The notes under the pieces are model-generated. The model searched no databases. It was not told where the DNA came from and saw only the letters and a program-made list of their open reading frames with translations. The position numbers were made by a program, and so were the translations under genes. 64,000 nt of DNA from Dictyobacter vulcani (lineage in GTDB: Bacteria; Chloroflexota; Ktedonobacteria; Ktedonobacterales; Ktedonobacteraceae), in assembly GCF_008974265.1 (NCBI RefSeq), contig NZ_BKZW01000005.1, positions 1 through 64,000 on the forward strand, given 5' to 3'. Below, piece after piece: positions 47,096-56,794 of the stretch. Within the stretch, counting starts at the first letter, position 1, and each line of letters starts with the position of its first letter.

Positions 47096-48331
47096 TTGGC
47101 AACTCACGAGAAAAGATATGTAATTATAGGCAACGGCGTCGCTGGTACGACAGCGGCGGAGACGTTGCGGAAGAATGATCCGAATTGTAGCATTCATCTG
47201 TTGACGAATGAGCGCTATCCGTTATATAACCGTGTCTCATTGCCCCGCTTCTTGCAGGGCGTGATCGTGGAGCAGAAAGTCATGATCCGCGATTTTGCCT
47301 GGCATGAGCAGCGCAATATCGAGTTGATAACGGAGACTGTGGTGACCGGTGTTAATACGGAAGAGCGCGTCGTACGGACCGAGGATGGTCGGGAATTTCC
47401 CTATGATGCGCTGTTGGTGGCCAGTGGTGGCTGGGCTAATCCTCTCAAGGTTCCAGGCGCACAGGATACCAAACATATTTACAATTTTGTGACCCTGGAT
47501 GACACACGCACCATTGTTGAGCGCATGCAGGAATCCAGGTCGGCTCTGGCCTATGGTGGTAGCTTTATTGCCTATGAGTTGTGCGATGGTTTCGCTGTGC
47601 GCAAGCTGAATACGACCTGGCTGATGCGTGGACCTTACTGGCTGCGTAACTCTCTGGATACCGATGGTGGTGAGGTAGTGGATAATATCGCCAAAAAATT
47701 TGGGGTTGAGGTGATCCATGGCGATGAAATCGAGTCGGTGATTCCGGCCAATGGTGTTCCCAGCTATGTTAAAACCAAAAAAGGCCGTGAGATTCAAGCC
47801 GACATGGTCGGTGTGGGCCTGGGTATTACCCTCAACACCCAGATCCTTGAGGGCTCTCCCATCGAGGTTAATGGTGGTGTGGTCGTCAATGAATATCTGG
47901 AGACCAATGTGCCGGGCGTCTATGCCGCCGGTGACGTGGCTAACTTCTATGATGCGACCGTGAAGCGCCATCATACGATGGGAACCTGGGATAATGCCAA
48001 ATCACATGGTCAGGTTGCGGCCGTGAATATGGCTGGCGGTCATCAGGCCTATGTAGATGTGCCAACGTATACCAGTCCACTGTTTGATGTCAATATCGCT
48101 GTGGTTGGTAGCGCGGAATCGAATAATCCTGAAATGGAGACGATCGCGCTGCGTGAGCCAGGTGAGAAGGGCAATGAGAATTATCGCCGCCTCTTCTTCC
48201 TGGAAAATAAACTGGTTGGTGTGTTGATGATTGGCAGTCCGAAGGGACGTAAGAAACTGGTTGAGGTTGTCAAAAATCAACAGACGTACGCCACCAAAGC
48301 TGAGCGCGAGGCTCTGTTGACCCTGAAATAA
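47096..48331 (+). CDS. FAD/NAD(P)-dependent oxidoreductase (pyridine nucleotide-disulphide type)
   Basis: 411 residues. The start is TTG 47096, because AAGGAGAG lies eight bases upstream and the sequence from there (MATHEKRYVIIGNGVAGTTA) begins at the FAD-binding fold with no spare N-terminus. Motifs: GNGVAGTTAAETLRK (dinucleotide loop), LLVASGGWANPL (second FAD contact), and GVYAAGDVANFYD (GD motif of the FAD domain). The NAD loop appears as LAYGGSFIAYELCDG, less canonical than GxGxxG. The fold resembles nitrite-reductase large-subunit N-domains and ferredoxin/rubredoxin reductases. The electron partner is unknown, and no ferredoxin gene is adjacent. Confidence 0.85.
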   Translation: MATHEKRYVIIGNGVAGTTAAETLRKNDPNCSIHLLTNERYPLYNRVSLPRFLQGVIVEQKVMIRDFAWHEQRNIELITETVVTGVNTEERVVRTEDGREFPYDALLVASGGWANPLKVPGAQDTKHIYNFVTLDDTRTIVERMQESRSALAYGGSFIAYELCDGFAVRKLNTTWLMRGPYWLRNSLDTDGGEVVDNIAKKFGVEVIHGDEIESVIPANGVPSYVKTKKGREIQADMVGVGLGITLNTQILEGSPIEVNGGVVVNEYLETNVPGVYAAGDVANFYDATVKRHHTMGTWDNAKSHGQVAAVNMAGGHQAYVDVPTYTSPLFDVNIAVVGSAESNNPEMETIALREPGEKGNENYRRLFFLENKLVGVLMIGSPKGRKKLVEVVKNQQTYATKAEREALLTLK

Positions 48332-48370
48332 CCCATGTGTGCAGGACCTTTGGGACTGAAGCTATCACCC

Positions 48371-48466
48371 AAAGAGTCTATAAAAAAGACGTAGCGACTT
48401 ATTTCTTCTTGATTCCGATTACTAATAAAAGAAGAGTATGCGCTACGTCTTTTTTATAGACTCTTT
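48371..48466 (+). terminator. Very long (26-bp) inverted repeat terminator
   Basis: AAAGAGTCTATAAAAAAGAC... (48371-48396) pairs perfectly with 48441-48466; the 44-base loop itself contains TTCTTC/GAAGA pairing. The right arm carries TTTTTT. It ends the oxidoreductase transcript. Confidence 0.75.
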
Positions 48467-48607
48467 TTAAAGCTTTTTTTATTTTGAATGTATTGTATAC
48501 ATATATGTTCTTGTATATATGTGCTATCTATGATCTGGTTACTTGACTGTTGGTTGCTTTTCAGCTAACGTAAGAGATGATAAGAGCTAGATAATAGGAG
48601 ATGCTCC

Positions 48608-50233
48608 GTGGCGATAGTATGCAGTCAGTGTGGGAAAGAATTACCGCGAGAGGACGCGCGGTTTTGTACTAACTGTGGAACGTTAGTCCCCGACCATCCA
48701 ATAAGTCCTCGGGCAAGCATGGCGGCAGAGAATGAGACGCCTGCTCACCATCTACCAGAGCAGGTCGCCCAACAGCCTGGTGACGCTAAAAAATCTGATA
48801 CAACCAATGTGACTCCCTGGTTGGGCTTTGAAGGCCATGATGGTTCAAATGTAACTCCCTGGCTGGGCCTTGAGAAATATGACCTCCCCGATGCATTCCC
48901 TGTTTCTACGCAGGAGCAGCGAGAAACGGAAGTAAATACGTCTCAGGATGAAGGGGAAGCAGCGGCTGAAAAATCTTCTGAGCCAGCCGCAGGACGTAAA
49001 GCTGACAGTCCAATTCCTGGTAAGCCAACCTCTGGACCGATCAGTAATCCTGGTGTGTCGAATGGTTCGCGCCGCTTAGGTGGGGCTAGAACGACACGTA
49101 AGAACGGTGAAGCCTTGCCAACGAATATTGCCTGGCCTGAACCAATGACACACACGGCGACGGCAGACAATAAGCCTGGCGCGCGTCAGAACGCTGTTCA
49201 GACTGATTTTCCTATCCTCCCTTCCACTCCACCTCCAGCCGCGATCTACATGTGAAGGTCTGGGATGAAGAAACAAAAGCAGAAGTCCCAGTTGCTAGTG
49301 ATAGCTCCAGTTCTGTACCTGTAGTCCAGGAGACGCAGGGAGAAGATGTTGAAGATCTTCCCACTGGTCCTCTGGCTGATCACCTTTCTGCTGTTAGTGC
49401 TACCCTGCTCAATCCTTTCCGGATTTGCCCACCACCCCGATAAGCTCGGTTACAGCGCAAGAACAGCTCAAACAGCATGAGCAGAAACGTGATCAGGTCA
49501 GTCAACTGCCGAAGATAGATGAGTTGCCGACGGCCCAATGGCAGGTTCAGGGCGTTAAAGAGGCGGTCGCAGCCGAAAAATCTTCACGACCTGGTTATCC
49601 TGAAGCCAAAAAAGAGCCAGCCGCTCCTCCTGTCAGCGCGCCAGTACAGAAGCGTGATGAGCCAGGGGTACAGTCTGCTTCTGCGATAGCCCTGTACGTG
49701 CACCGCGAAGTAATAAACGTCTGCTTATGATTGCTGCAGCGGCCCTGGTCGTGATTCTCCTCATTGCCATCGGCAGCTGGATGGCGCTGGCACAGCCATT
49801 TGCGCTATCGGCGGATACCAATCCTGTCCAGACGACAAGCAATACCGCGATCGGGTCTACCGTCACTTATCCAGCCGGTTGGAATGCGAAAAATACCTCG
49901 ACCACAGCTACCCTGGCTGATAGTAGCAATACCGCGCAAATTGTTCTGGTCCAGGCGGCCACAGGTGATCCTGCGAAATATCTGCAGCAGCAGGCGACCA
50001 CCATGGGTATCACTGGTGCGAAAGCTGGCGCTCCAATTACCTTTGCTGGCCAGAACTGGCAGCAGATCAGCGGAGATTTTCAGCTTGCCGGTGCCAGCTA
50101 CACGGGCACCATCTATACGACCACCTATAACAACCATCTCTATACCTGGAAGCAGATCGCGCCTAAAAACGTTTTCCAGGATGAAGAGCGGCTGGTATTC
50201 GCACCCGCGCGTGCCTCTCTGCACCTGCGCTAA
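48608..50233 (+). pseudogene. Zinc-ribbon, single-pass membrane protein, three frameshifts
   Basis: Start GTG 48608 (AGGAG upstream). Four frames (48608-49244, to 49415, to 49692, then to 50233) make one 542-residue protein when one base is added at each of about 49243, 49415 and 49691 (the last in CCC). N-terminus: a zinc ribbon CSQCGKELP...CTNCG. Then about 330 disordered residues containing VTPWLGFEGHDG and VTPWLGLEKYD. Then a membrane helix (MIAAAALVVILLIAIGSWMA). The outside domain has YPAGWNAKNTSTTATLAD and AGASYTGTIYTTTYNNHLYT, resembling the PsbP-like/DUF domains of many Chloroflexota membrane proteins. Function unknown. Confidence 0.78.
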
Positions 50234-50250
50234 CCTGTGCGTCAACATAG

Positions 50251-50294
50251 ACAAAAGAGCCTGCTATACATTCGCGTATAACAGGCTCTTTTGT
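50251..50294 (+). terminator. Terminator hairpin after the zinc-ribbon gene
   Basis: ACAAAAGAGCCTG (50251-50263) pairs with CAGGCTCTTTTGT (50282-50294), with TATAC/GTATA pairing inside. The T-rich right arm suits a rho-independent terminator. Confidence 0.85.
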
Positions 50295-50518
50295 CTGTGC
50301 TCGTTATCTGGCTTTGGTGGGTTATTGAGCGGGCGCATATGATATAATGACATTTAGCTCTACGAGAATAGCGCTAGCTTACTTCTTGTCGCAGTTTTCT
50401 CTGTATGCATGGTGGTGTATTGCTCCGTGCATATGGTTGTAAGATACAAATTTGGCTAAAAAAGCTGGAGAAAGGAGCGCGTAGTTAGCCTGGCTGCTGC
50501 GCACATAGACTGAAACAC

Positions 50519-50872
50519 ATGGATGATATACATTTTGAGCGTCACTTCCGTACTCCACATTCCGAGGGATATTACATTATGCAGGGCAGCAACCTGCAAA
50601 GTAATAATCGCCTGGGCACGGTGGATATCCACTTTACGACCACTGCGGTCCATGGGACGCTGATCCTGGAGCGTGAGTTGGAAGAGGCGGACCTGACCAA
50701 GCTGATTGAGCAGATTGATGAGGATCTGGTTCTGTCGGCGGATATGCCACGCGATGATTTTCTCGTGAGTGTCTATGTCGGTAAGGATGTTGGTTTTTAC
50801 AGCGATGAGTATTTTGCTGAAGAAAATAACGACTCGCTTGATTTCGATGATGATGATGATCAGTCCATATAG
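50519..50872 (+). CDS. Hypothetical protein with acidic C-terminal tail
   Basis: 117 residues from ATG 50519; an in-frame ATG at 50579 is an alternative, and neither has a strong ribosome site. The body (VDIHFTTTAVHGTLILEREL, EEADLTKLIEQIDEDLV, DDFLVSVYVGKDVGFYSDE) looks like a small alpha/beta fold. It ends in a run of Asp (about eight in the last 14 residues). I recognise no family. It lies between the zinc-ribbon gene and the convergent two-component genes, with no clear partner. Confidence 0.55.
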   Translation: MDDIHFERHFRTPHSEGYYIMQGSNLQSNNRLGTVDIHFTTTAVHGTLILERELEEADLTKLIEQIDEDLVLSADMPRDDFLVSVYVGKDVGFYSDEYFAEENNDSLDFDDDDDQSI

Positions 50873-50970
50873 TCAGAACTGGTCACAAAAAGAGCAGAAG
50901 AGGTTGCCTTCGATTGGAAAATTGTGGGTGGCCTCTTTTATGTATGGGTGTGTGTCGCTCCAGGCTTCAG

Positions 50971-50992
50971 GTTAAGGGCGATTGCCCTTAAC
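50971..50992. terminator. Hairpin between convergent genes
   Basis: GTTAAGGGC-GATT-GCCCTTAAC forms a perfect 9-bp stem with a tetraloop between the 117-residue gene and the response regulator on the opposite strand. Confidence 0.6.
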
Positions 50993-51030
50993 GATCCGCT
51001 GGTCGGGTGCAGGTTATACACATACCCAAA

Positions 51031-51689
51031 CTAATCTTCGAGGAGGCCACGGCGCATGGCATATTTGACCAGTTCGGCGCGGCTATGGAGATTGAGTTTG
51101 TCCATGATATGGGTGCGGTGGGTATCAACTGTCTTGGGACTGATGATGAGGCGCTCGGCGATCTGGTTATTGGTATGGCCTTCGGCGACCAGTTTCAGGA
51201 TCTCGCGCTCGCGCTCGGTCAGACTGCTATAGCTATCGCGCTCTTCGCCGGTGCGCACACGTTGCAGGTAATCTCCAACGACGACCGATTGAGCGGTAGG
51301 TGAGAGATAGAATTGTCCGCTTTTGATGACGTGGATGGCGGTGATCAGTTCGGTATCGGCGGCCTCTTTGAGCATATAGCCTGAGGCACCAGCACGCAGG
51401 CCTGGAAGACATATTCGTCGTTCTCATGCATGGTGAGGACCAGGATCCTGACATCCGGGAGCAGGCGCTTGATCTGTTTGGTGGCTTCAATGCCATTGAT
51501 ATCTGGCATGGTGATATCCATCAAAATAACGTCCGGCTGAATTCGTTGTGCCTCCTGGATCGCTTGCCGACCATCCTGGGCTTCGCCAACGATATCCATA
51601 TCCGGCTGGGCATTTAACATCATCTTCAGACCAGCCCGCAGGATGGTATGGTCATCTGCCAGCAATATTCGTATCTTCATATCTTCCAT
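51031..51689 (-). pseudogene. NarL/FixJ-family response regulator, one frameshift
   Basis: Start ATG 51689 (MEDMKIRILLADDH) has AGGAA upstream. The receiver has the phospho-acceptor Asp in PDVILMDITMPDINGIEA and reads to ENDEYVFQA, then shifts frame near 51399-51402. Adding one base (GGCC to GGCCC) gives RAGASGYMLKEA and a complete 219-residue protein. The C-terminal LuxR-type helix-turn-helix is LTEREREILKLVAEGHTNNQ, IAERLIISPKTVDTHRTHIM. Its cognate kinase gene lies 46 bases upstream on the same strand. Confidence 0.88.
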
Positions 51690-51735
51690 GTTTCCTGACG
51701 CTCTTGAACGCTTACTATAAGCTGAATGGTGTGCT

Positions 51736-52857
51736 TTAACTGACGGCAATCGCCTGGTCCTGGGTTGCCAGTTGGATTGGTATATTGGCGTGGATGACCG
51801 TTCCTTTGCCGGGCTGGGAATCGATATCGAGGGTGCCATCCAGCAATTGTGCCCGTTCATACATGCCCACTAATCCCCAGCCACGTTCCTGTCCGAGACC
51901 AGGTTTTTTCTTGAGCTTTTCCACATCAAAGCCATCCCCGTTATCCGCGATTGTGGCGTCAATGGCGTCGTCCTCTTCTCTTAAGATGACGCTCACCTTC
52001 TGCGCATGTGAATGGCGGGCCACATTCGTCAGGGCCTCCTGGACAATGCGGTAGAGCACCGTTTCGATTTCCGAGGTCAGGCGGTCCTTGAGTCCGGTGG
52101 TGTGGAAATCTACTTCAATGGCGAATTTTTGTTGATATTCTTTAATATACCAGCGCAGGGCGGGCATCAGACCCAGATCATCCAGGGCGCTTGGGCGCAG
52201 GTCAATACTGAGGCTACGGATCGCGCGCAGCGTCTGGTGCGCCAGTTGACGCGTCTCGGCGATACGCTCGCGGGCCTCGGGCGATGTAATTGACTCTTCA
52301 AGGATGGCCAGACTGATCAATAACGATGTCAGGACCTGTGAGGTCTCATCATGTAACTCGCGGGCGACGCGTTTGCGCTCCTCTTCCTGCGCGTTAATGA
52401 TCTGTGCCGCGCGCAGGCGATTGGCCTCATCAATGGCTTCTAACATCATATTAAACGTGCGTGCCAGTTGATCGGCCTGCGGATCGGTCCCTGTCAGCGG
52501 GGCGCGCATGGTCCGGTCGCCTGCCTGCACGCGATTCATCACCTTGCCTAGATCCAGCAATGGTCGAAACGCAAACTGCAACAGCACAAAATTCAAGGCA
52601 ATACTCACTAACCATCCCACCGCTACAAAAATGATCAGCGGGACATAGGAAAACGTATTGAGTCGGGTGGCCAGCCAGGTTCCTCCGGTGGCACCGACAA
52701 AGATAATTGCGCTATTGGCCAGCAGTACACGGTAGAAAACGGGTAGTTCATTGAGTGCCCCTAGCAGTTTATTGCCTTTTCGTGTCGCTGTGGTCATGAG
52801 TTCAGAATCGGGCATCGCTAAAATCTCTTTTACTTGCGAATTTTTGAAGATGGTCAT
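51736..52857 (-). CDS. Membrane sensor histidine kinase (NarX/DesK-like, HisKA_3)
   Basis: About 373 residues from ATG 52857 (MTIFKNSQ); ATGs at 52815 and 52797 are alternatives and none has a strong ribosome site. Two membrane helices (LLANSAIIFVGATGGTWLA, then VPLIIFVAVGWLVSIALNFV) are close together, so the outside loop is tiny and sensing may be in the membrane. HAMP follows (RPLLDLGKVMNRVQAGDR), then HisKA_3 with the phospho-acceptor in ERKRVARELHDETSQVL, and a HATPase with DNGDGFDVE and GWGLVGMYERA. It forms a pair with the adjacent regulator. Confidence 0.9.
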   Translation of the reverse strand: MTIFKNSQVKEILAMPDSELMTTATRKGNKLLGALNELPVFYRVLLANSAIIFVGATGGTWLATRLNTFSYVPLIIFVAVGWLVSIALNFVLLQFAFRPLLDLGKVMNRVQAGDRTMRAPLTGTDPQADQLARTFNMMLEAIDEANRLRAAQIINAQEEERKRVARELHDETSQVLTSLLISLAILEESITSPEARERIAETRQLAHQTLRAIRSLSIDLRPSALDDLGLMPALRWYIKEYQQKFAIEVDFHTTGLKDRLTSEIETVLYRIVQEALTNVARHSHAQKVSVILREEDDAIDATIADNGDGFDVEKLKKKPGLGQERGWGLVGMYERAQLLDGTLDIDSQPGKGTVIHANIPIQLATQDQAIAVS

Positions 52858-53377
52858 TGAGTATGTTGTAATTGTATCGGTTATTGCGCCGTACGTCAAA
52901 CCAGGATGTTGCTTTTCTGCTACGCTCCTGGTAGGAATAAAACAGGACCCTTGCTTCCAGTATTTTTCTGGCCTTTTCTGGTGATAAAAAATCAGGTATA
53001 TTCTAGAGAAAAATCAGGTACTCACCTGATGCCTGGGCTTGCAGGCAAGAGTATCTTAGGTTTACATGTCTAACGGAGGGTGTGAGACATCTGGGACAAT
53101 AATCCGTTTCTCTTCCACTTAGTCTAGACAATCCATTATAATCTATAGGTAAGAGGGCAAAAGTTCTAACTTCTTCCATATTCTGGATGGCCGGGCGCAC
53201 GCAAAAAAGCTAGGCCAGATCAGGATGCTGACTAAAAAAGTTGGCGAGGGGGTACCAGTGTTGAGGCGCGTATGCTATAATCAGCGTCACATTATAACAA
53301 GAACTTTGGCGATAATATCTTTCCAACCTGAGCAGGCCTTCTCCCTTTTGTAGGCCTGATTCTTTTGAGGAGGCACA
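52858..53377. promoter_or_regulatory. Divergent control region, kinase / bc operon
   Basis: About 520 bases. An extended -10, TGCTATAAT (53273-53281), lies 97 bases before the cytochrome b start; the -35 is weak. AATCAGGTA repeats near 52989-53018 with TCACCTGAT form ATCAGGTACTCACCTGAT, a possible operator. No gene recognised. Confidence 0.5.
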
Positions 53378-54186
53378 GTGAGCTCTACTAATAAAAGCTT
53401 ACTCGACGTAGCCACGCAGAAGATCGTCGAGAGCCAAGTCTGGCGTTCCATCTTCCGCCATGGTTATCCAGATACTCCATTGAACCAGTCTCTGGTAATG
53501 ATGAGTAACGTATTTTTGCACCTTCATCCCGTTAAGGTTAGCCGCCAGGCGATGAAGATTACTTACACCTGGTGCATGGGCGGCATTTCGTTTTTCCTAT
53601 TCTTGCTATTGACCATTACCGGTGTCTTTCTTATGTTCTATTATGTTCCGGACACCAATGTCGCTTATCAAAATATCAATCAGTTAAGTAGCGCTGTCTC
53701 ATTTGGTCATCTTGTCCGCAATATGCATCGATGGTCGGCCCACTTGATGGTTGTTTCGGTAACGCTACACATGATTCGTGTGTTCTATCATGGGGCATAT
53801 AAGCCACCCGAGAGTTCAACTGGGTGGTTGGTGTACTGTTGTTCTTTGTAACGCTGTTCCTGAGTTTTACCGGTTACCTGCTGCCATGGGACCAGATTGC
53901 GATCTGGGCTATTACCGTGGGTACCAACCTGGCTCCATACACTCCGTTGCTCGGCAACCCTGTGTACAAAGTGCTGGTTGGTGGCGGCGCAGTTGGTCAG
54001 GCTACGTTGATCCGCTTCTATGTTGGTCACGTGATCCTGTTGCCATTGGCCGGTGCTATTCTAATGGCCGTTCACTTCTGGCGCATCCGTAAAGATGGTG
54101 GCGAGGCAGGTCCTCCTCCTCCCTCACGTCGCGAATTGGAAGCCCGTGCTGAGCGTGAGCAGGCCGTGTCTGCGACACGCGGATAA
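53378..54186 (+). pseudogene. Cytochrome b N-terminal subunit of a bc-type quinol oxidoreductase, one frameshift
   Basis: Start GTG 53378, five bases after GGAGG. The frame to 53808 covers TM1-2 with heme-ligand histidines (FGHLVRNMHRWSAHLMV and LHMIRVFYHGAYKPP). The rest (EFNWVVGVLLF...) is in the next frame. Adding one C at 53807-53809 gives 269 residues and the conserved PREFNWVVGV. FLSFTGYLLPWDQIAIWA holds the LLPWD segment, and a second His pair lies in YVGHVILLPLAGAILMAVHFW. The C-terminal 35 residues are a charged extension (GGEAGPPPPSRREL). It is the first gene of the operon; with the next it makes up a split cytochrome b of b6/subunit IV type. Confidence 0.9.
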
Positions 54187-54233
54187 CGAGGCGTACCGTA
54201 GAATGTTCTGCGGTGCCATGAGAGGATACCTCT

Positions 54234-54775
54234 ATGTCGATTGAACAGAAAGAACCAAAGGTACAGACTCAGGCAGGGGCAACTCAGCGACGGTACCGTA
54301 CTCTGGCAGTTGTGAAGCAGGAAGCTATCACACGTGTAGAGAAGCCACTTGAAGACTCTGTCTTCGTGTGGCCCCACCTGCTCGTGCGTGAGTTCTTCGC
54401 GGCAACCGCACTGACAGTGATGGTCACGTTGTTATCATTGGTAATTGATGCTCCTTTGCAGGAACCGGCAACACCGAACTCGACGCCGAATCCAGCGAAA
54501 GCGCCATGGTACTTCCTGGGCTTGCAGGAACTCCTGCACTACTTCCACCGACGAGCGCCGGTGTGTTGGTTCCAGGTTTTACGCTGGCAGCCCTTGCCAT
54601 ACTTCCCTATGTGGATCGTAATCCTAGCCGTGCTTATGCGGATCGTAAAGTTGCCATTGTAACATTTACGATGTTTGTTGTTTTCTGGGCAGTGATTACC
54701 CTGGCCGGTAGCTTCTTCCGCGGACCTGGTTGGCTCTGGGTCTGGCCATGGCAGCATGTCTACTTTGATCTATAG
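54234..54775 (+). pseudogene. Cytochrome b C-terminal (subunit IV-like) protein, one frameshift
   Basis: 180 residues when one C is added at about 54545-54546, where LGLQELLHYF continues into PPTSAGVLVPGFTLAALAIL. The motif PAKAPWYFLGLQELLHY is the quinol-oxidation site region (the PEWY of classic cytochrome b is replaced by PWYF as in subunit IV-like proteins). Three membrane segments follow: VREFFAATALTVMVTLLSL, VLVPGFTLAALAILPYV and IVTFTMFVVFWAVITLAGS. The last residues, FFRGPGWLWVWPW, fit the family end. It lies 47 bases after the N-terminal subunit gene and before Rieske. Confidence 0.88.
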
Positions 54776-54800
54776 GCTGAGGAAAGAGGATTATTAGATT

Positions 54801-55489
54801 ATGAGTATTGATACACCTCCCATTTCACCGCAGCAGTATGAAGTACTGCACGGTGGTGGTGCAGAAGCTGCCGAGCTTGCTAAGCAGCGTATCTCACGCC
54901 GACGCTTCCTTCGCCGGTCAATGTTGGCAGTCTGGGGTGTTTCGGCTACAGCTTCTGTTGCGGGCGCACTCTTTTACATGTTCCCGAATCTGTCGGGTGG
55001 TTTTGGCTCGGCGATTACCGTGGGAAAAGCCAGTGAGTTTAAGCCTTCAAAGCCAGCTGATTTCAAGCTAGAGATTCAGGGCGTCTACCATCGTCCGACG
55101 GCTCGTGCTTATATTATTCACCTCGATCCTTCAACGGAGTTCCTGTTGAATGGACAGGCACTGAAAGATCAGCTGACATCGGAAAATGTGCTGAAGGATC
55201 CTAAGGATGGTTCCTATTGGATCGCGCTGTACCAGAAATGCGTGCACCTGGGTTGTACCGTGCCGTTCCGTGACAATTGTGTGAGCTTTAAATGCCCCTG
55301 TCATGGTTCTCACTACAACGTCACCGGCGAGTTCCTGGATGGCCCGGCTCCTCGTAGCCTGGACCGCTTCCAGATGACGCTCCAGGGGATGATGTTGTCG
55401 TGAATACCGGTACGATTAACGGGACCGTTGCACACCCGGATGCTACCACGCGGTTGATTGCTGCACCGAGGGTGGAGTGTTCAGCCTAG
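54801..55489 (+). pseudogene. Rieske iron-sulphur protein, frameshift near the 3' end
   Basis: As read, the frame stops at 55403. Adding one G to GGGG at 55385-55388 lets it continue as GDDVVVNTGTINGTV to TAG 55487-55489, giving 229 residues. A twin-arginine-like start (SRRRFLRRSM) and a hydrophobic segment (LAVWGVSATASVAGALFYMF) give a membrane anchor with the cluster domain outside. The 2Fe-2S ligands are in CVHLGC (about residues 146-151) and CPCHGSHY. The GPAPRSLDRF segment is the usual hinge-end motif. It carries electrons from quinol at cytochrome b to the next carrier, probably the downstream copper protein. Confidence 0.92.
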
Positions 55490-55708
55490 CGCTGTGCATG
55501 AACGTCTGACTTGTGTCAGATATGCATTCGTAAAACCAACATCTCATCAGCAACGCTGTCTCTACAGGTCGCCTCCGTTCTATTGGTCTGGATGGATCCG
55601 AGGAGGCAGCGCGCTTTTGTGAACAGAAGAAGATCGGTGATAACACCTTGAGGTTAACGCCCTCCATGGGCGAGGGACCGATAGGATGCATATCAAAAGG
55701 TGTGTGTT
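55490..55708 (+). other. Intergenic stretch inside the bc operon
   Basis: About 220 bases, longer than the other gaps in the operon. A frame open from about 55540 (SIGLDGSEEAARFCEQKKIG) reads through into the next gene in a different frame but has no start or family match. A CCCTC-CATGGGC-GAGGG stem lies at about 55662-55678. Confidence 0.35.
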
Positions 55709-56688
55709 ATGGGAAATTTAGTACAAGCTATCGTGGGTATCGTCGTCCTGCTGGTAGTCGTCGGTGGCTTGCTGTATATATTCTACTCAAAGACAAATGC
55801 CGTTGAGAAAACGGGCTTTGGCTCGCTGATTATGCTGGGTCTGGTGCCCTGATGATCCCTGTTTTCTGGATTGTTGAGGGCGGAAACCAGGTAGCGGCGA
55901 CGATGGATCAGCAGAATCTGGCCATCGAACGTGGCATGCATACGTATGCCCAGGTGTGTACGGACCAGTGTTTTGCGATTGACAATGATAAAGTCAAAGA
56001 TGTGACCTATAACGGTTTCACCATGGATTATTTCCAGAAGGTGACCGATAATGAGCTGCGGCGCATTATCGCCGGTGGTGTCTTTAATCCTAAGGCCGTA
56101 CATCAACCAGTCAATCCTAATGCGGTACCGCGTGCAGAAGAGTATGGCGGTGGACTTTTAAGCAATGATGTTGATTATTTGATGGCTCTTATTCGTTCCA
56201 GTGATCCAAAAAATCATGAGAAGAGTGGCTTTGATGAACTGCCCGCCTACCTGCAGGCCAACAATACGACTCTGTATAACGCCGCGGTAACCTTTGGGAA
56301 GCAAGGTCAGTTTGGCGAAGCCAAAGACATGACCAGTCAGAAGGAAATTACCATTGATATCGCTGATAACGGCAGCAATGGAGTTACCTGTCAGAGCCAG
56401 CAAGGGTGTTTTACGCCGATTAACATTAAAGTGAAAGTCGGTACCAAAATCACCTGGGTGAACAAATCGAGACTTGCTCACACCGTGGTTGCTGCCGCGG
56501 GCCAGGATATTGCCAGCCCTAAACCGGCCAGTGATATCTTTGACTCCAAAAAGCAGTTAGCCACCAATGATACATTCACGTATACAGTGACCGATGCGGC
56601 CTATAATGCCAATTCTGACACGCATCGTTTGCTGTACTACTGTTCAATCCACCCGGATATGGTGGCCCAATTGGTCATCGAAAAATAA
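55709..56688 (+). pseudogene. Membrane-anchored blue-copper protein with degenerate cytochrome c-like domain, one frameshift
   Basis: ATG 55709 (MGNLVQAIVGIVVLLVVVGG) gives an N-terminal anchor; a one-base loss near 55843-55849 breaks the frame. Corrected length is 326 residues. Residues about 75-150 (AQVCTDQCFAIDND, DYFQKVTDNELRRIIAGG) look like a mono-heme cytochrome c, but the CXXCH heme motif is absent: C-x3-C is followed by Phe, not His. Residues about 215-326 are a cupredoxin, with copper ligands His in LAHTV, then Cys, His and Met in YYCSIHPDM. In other Chloroflexota, blue-copper auracyanins carry electrons between complexes; a similar role downstream of Rieske is likely. Confidence 0.8.
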
Positions 56689-56794
56689 GTGTTTTCATCG
56701 CGCCTCTCATGGGGCGCGATGTTATTCCTGATTCTGATCGCTGCTCATGCTGTCGCAATGGATATGAACAGCATGTCGAAAGGAATTGCGATTC

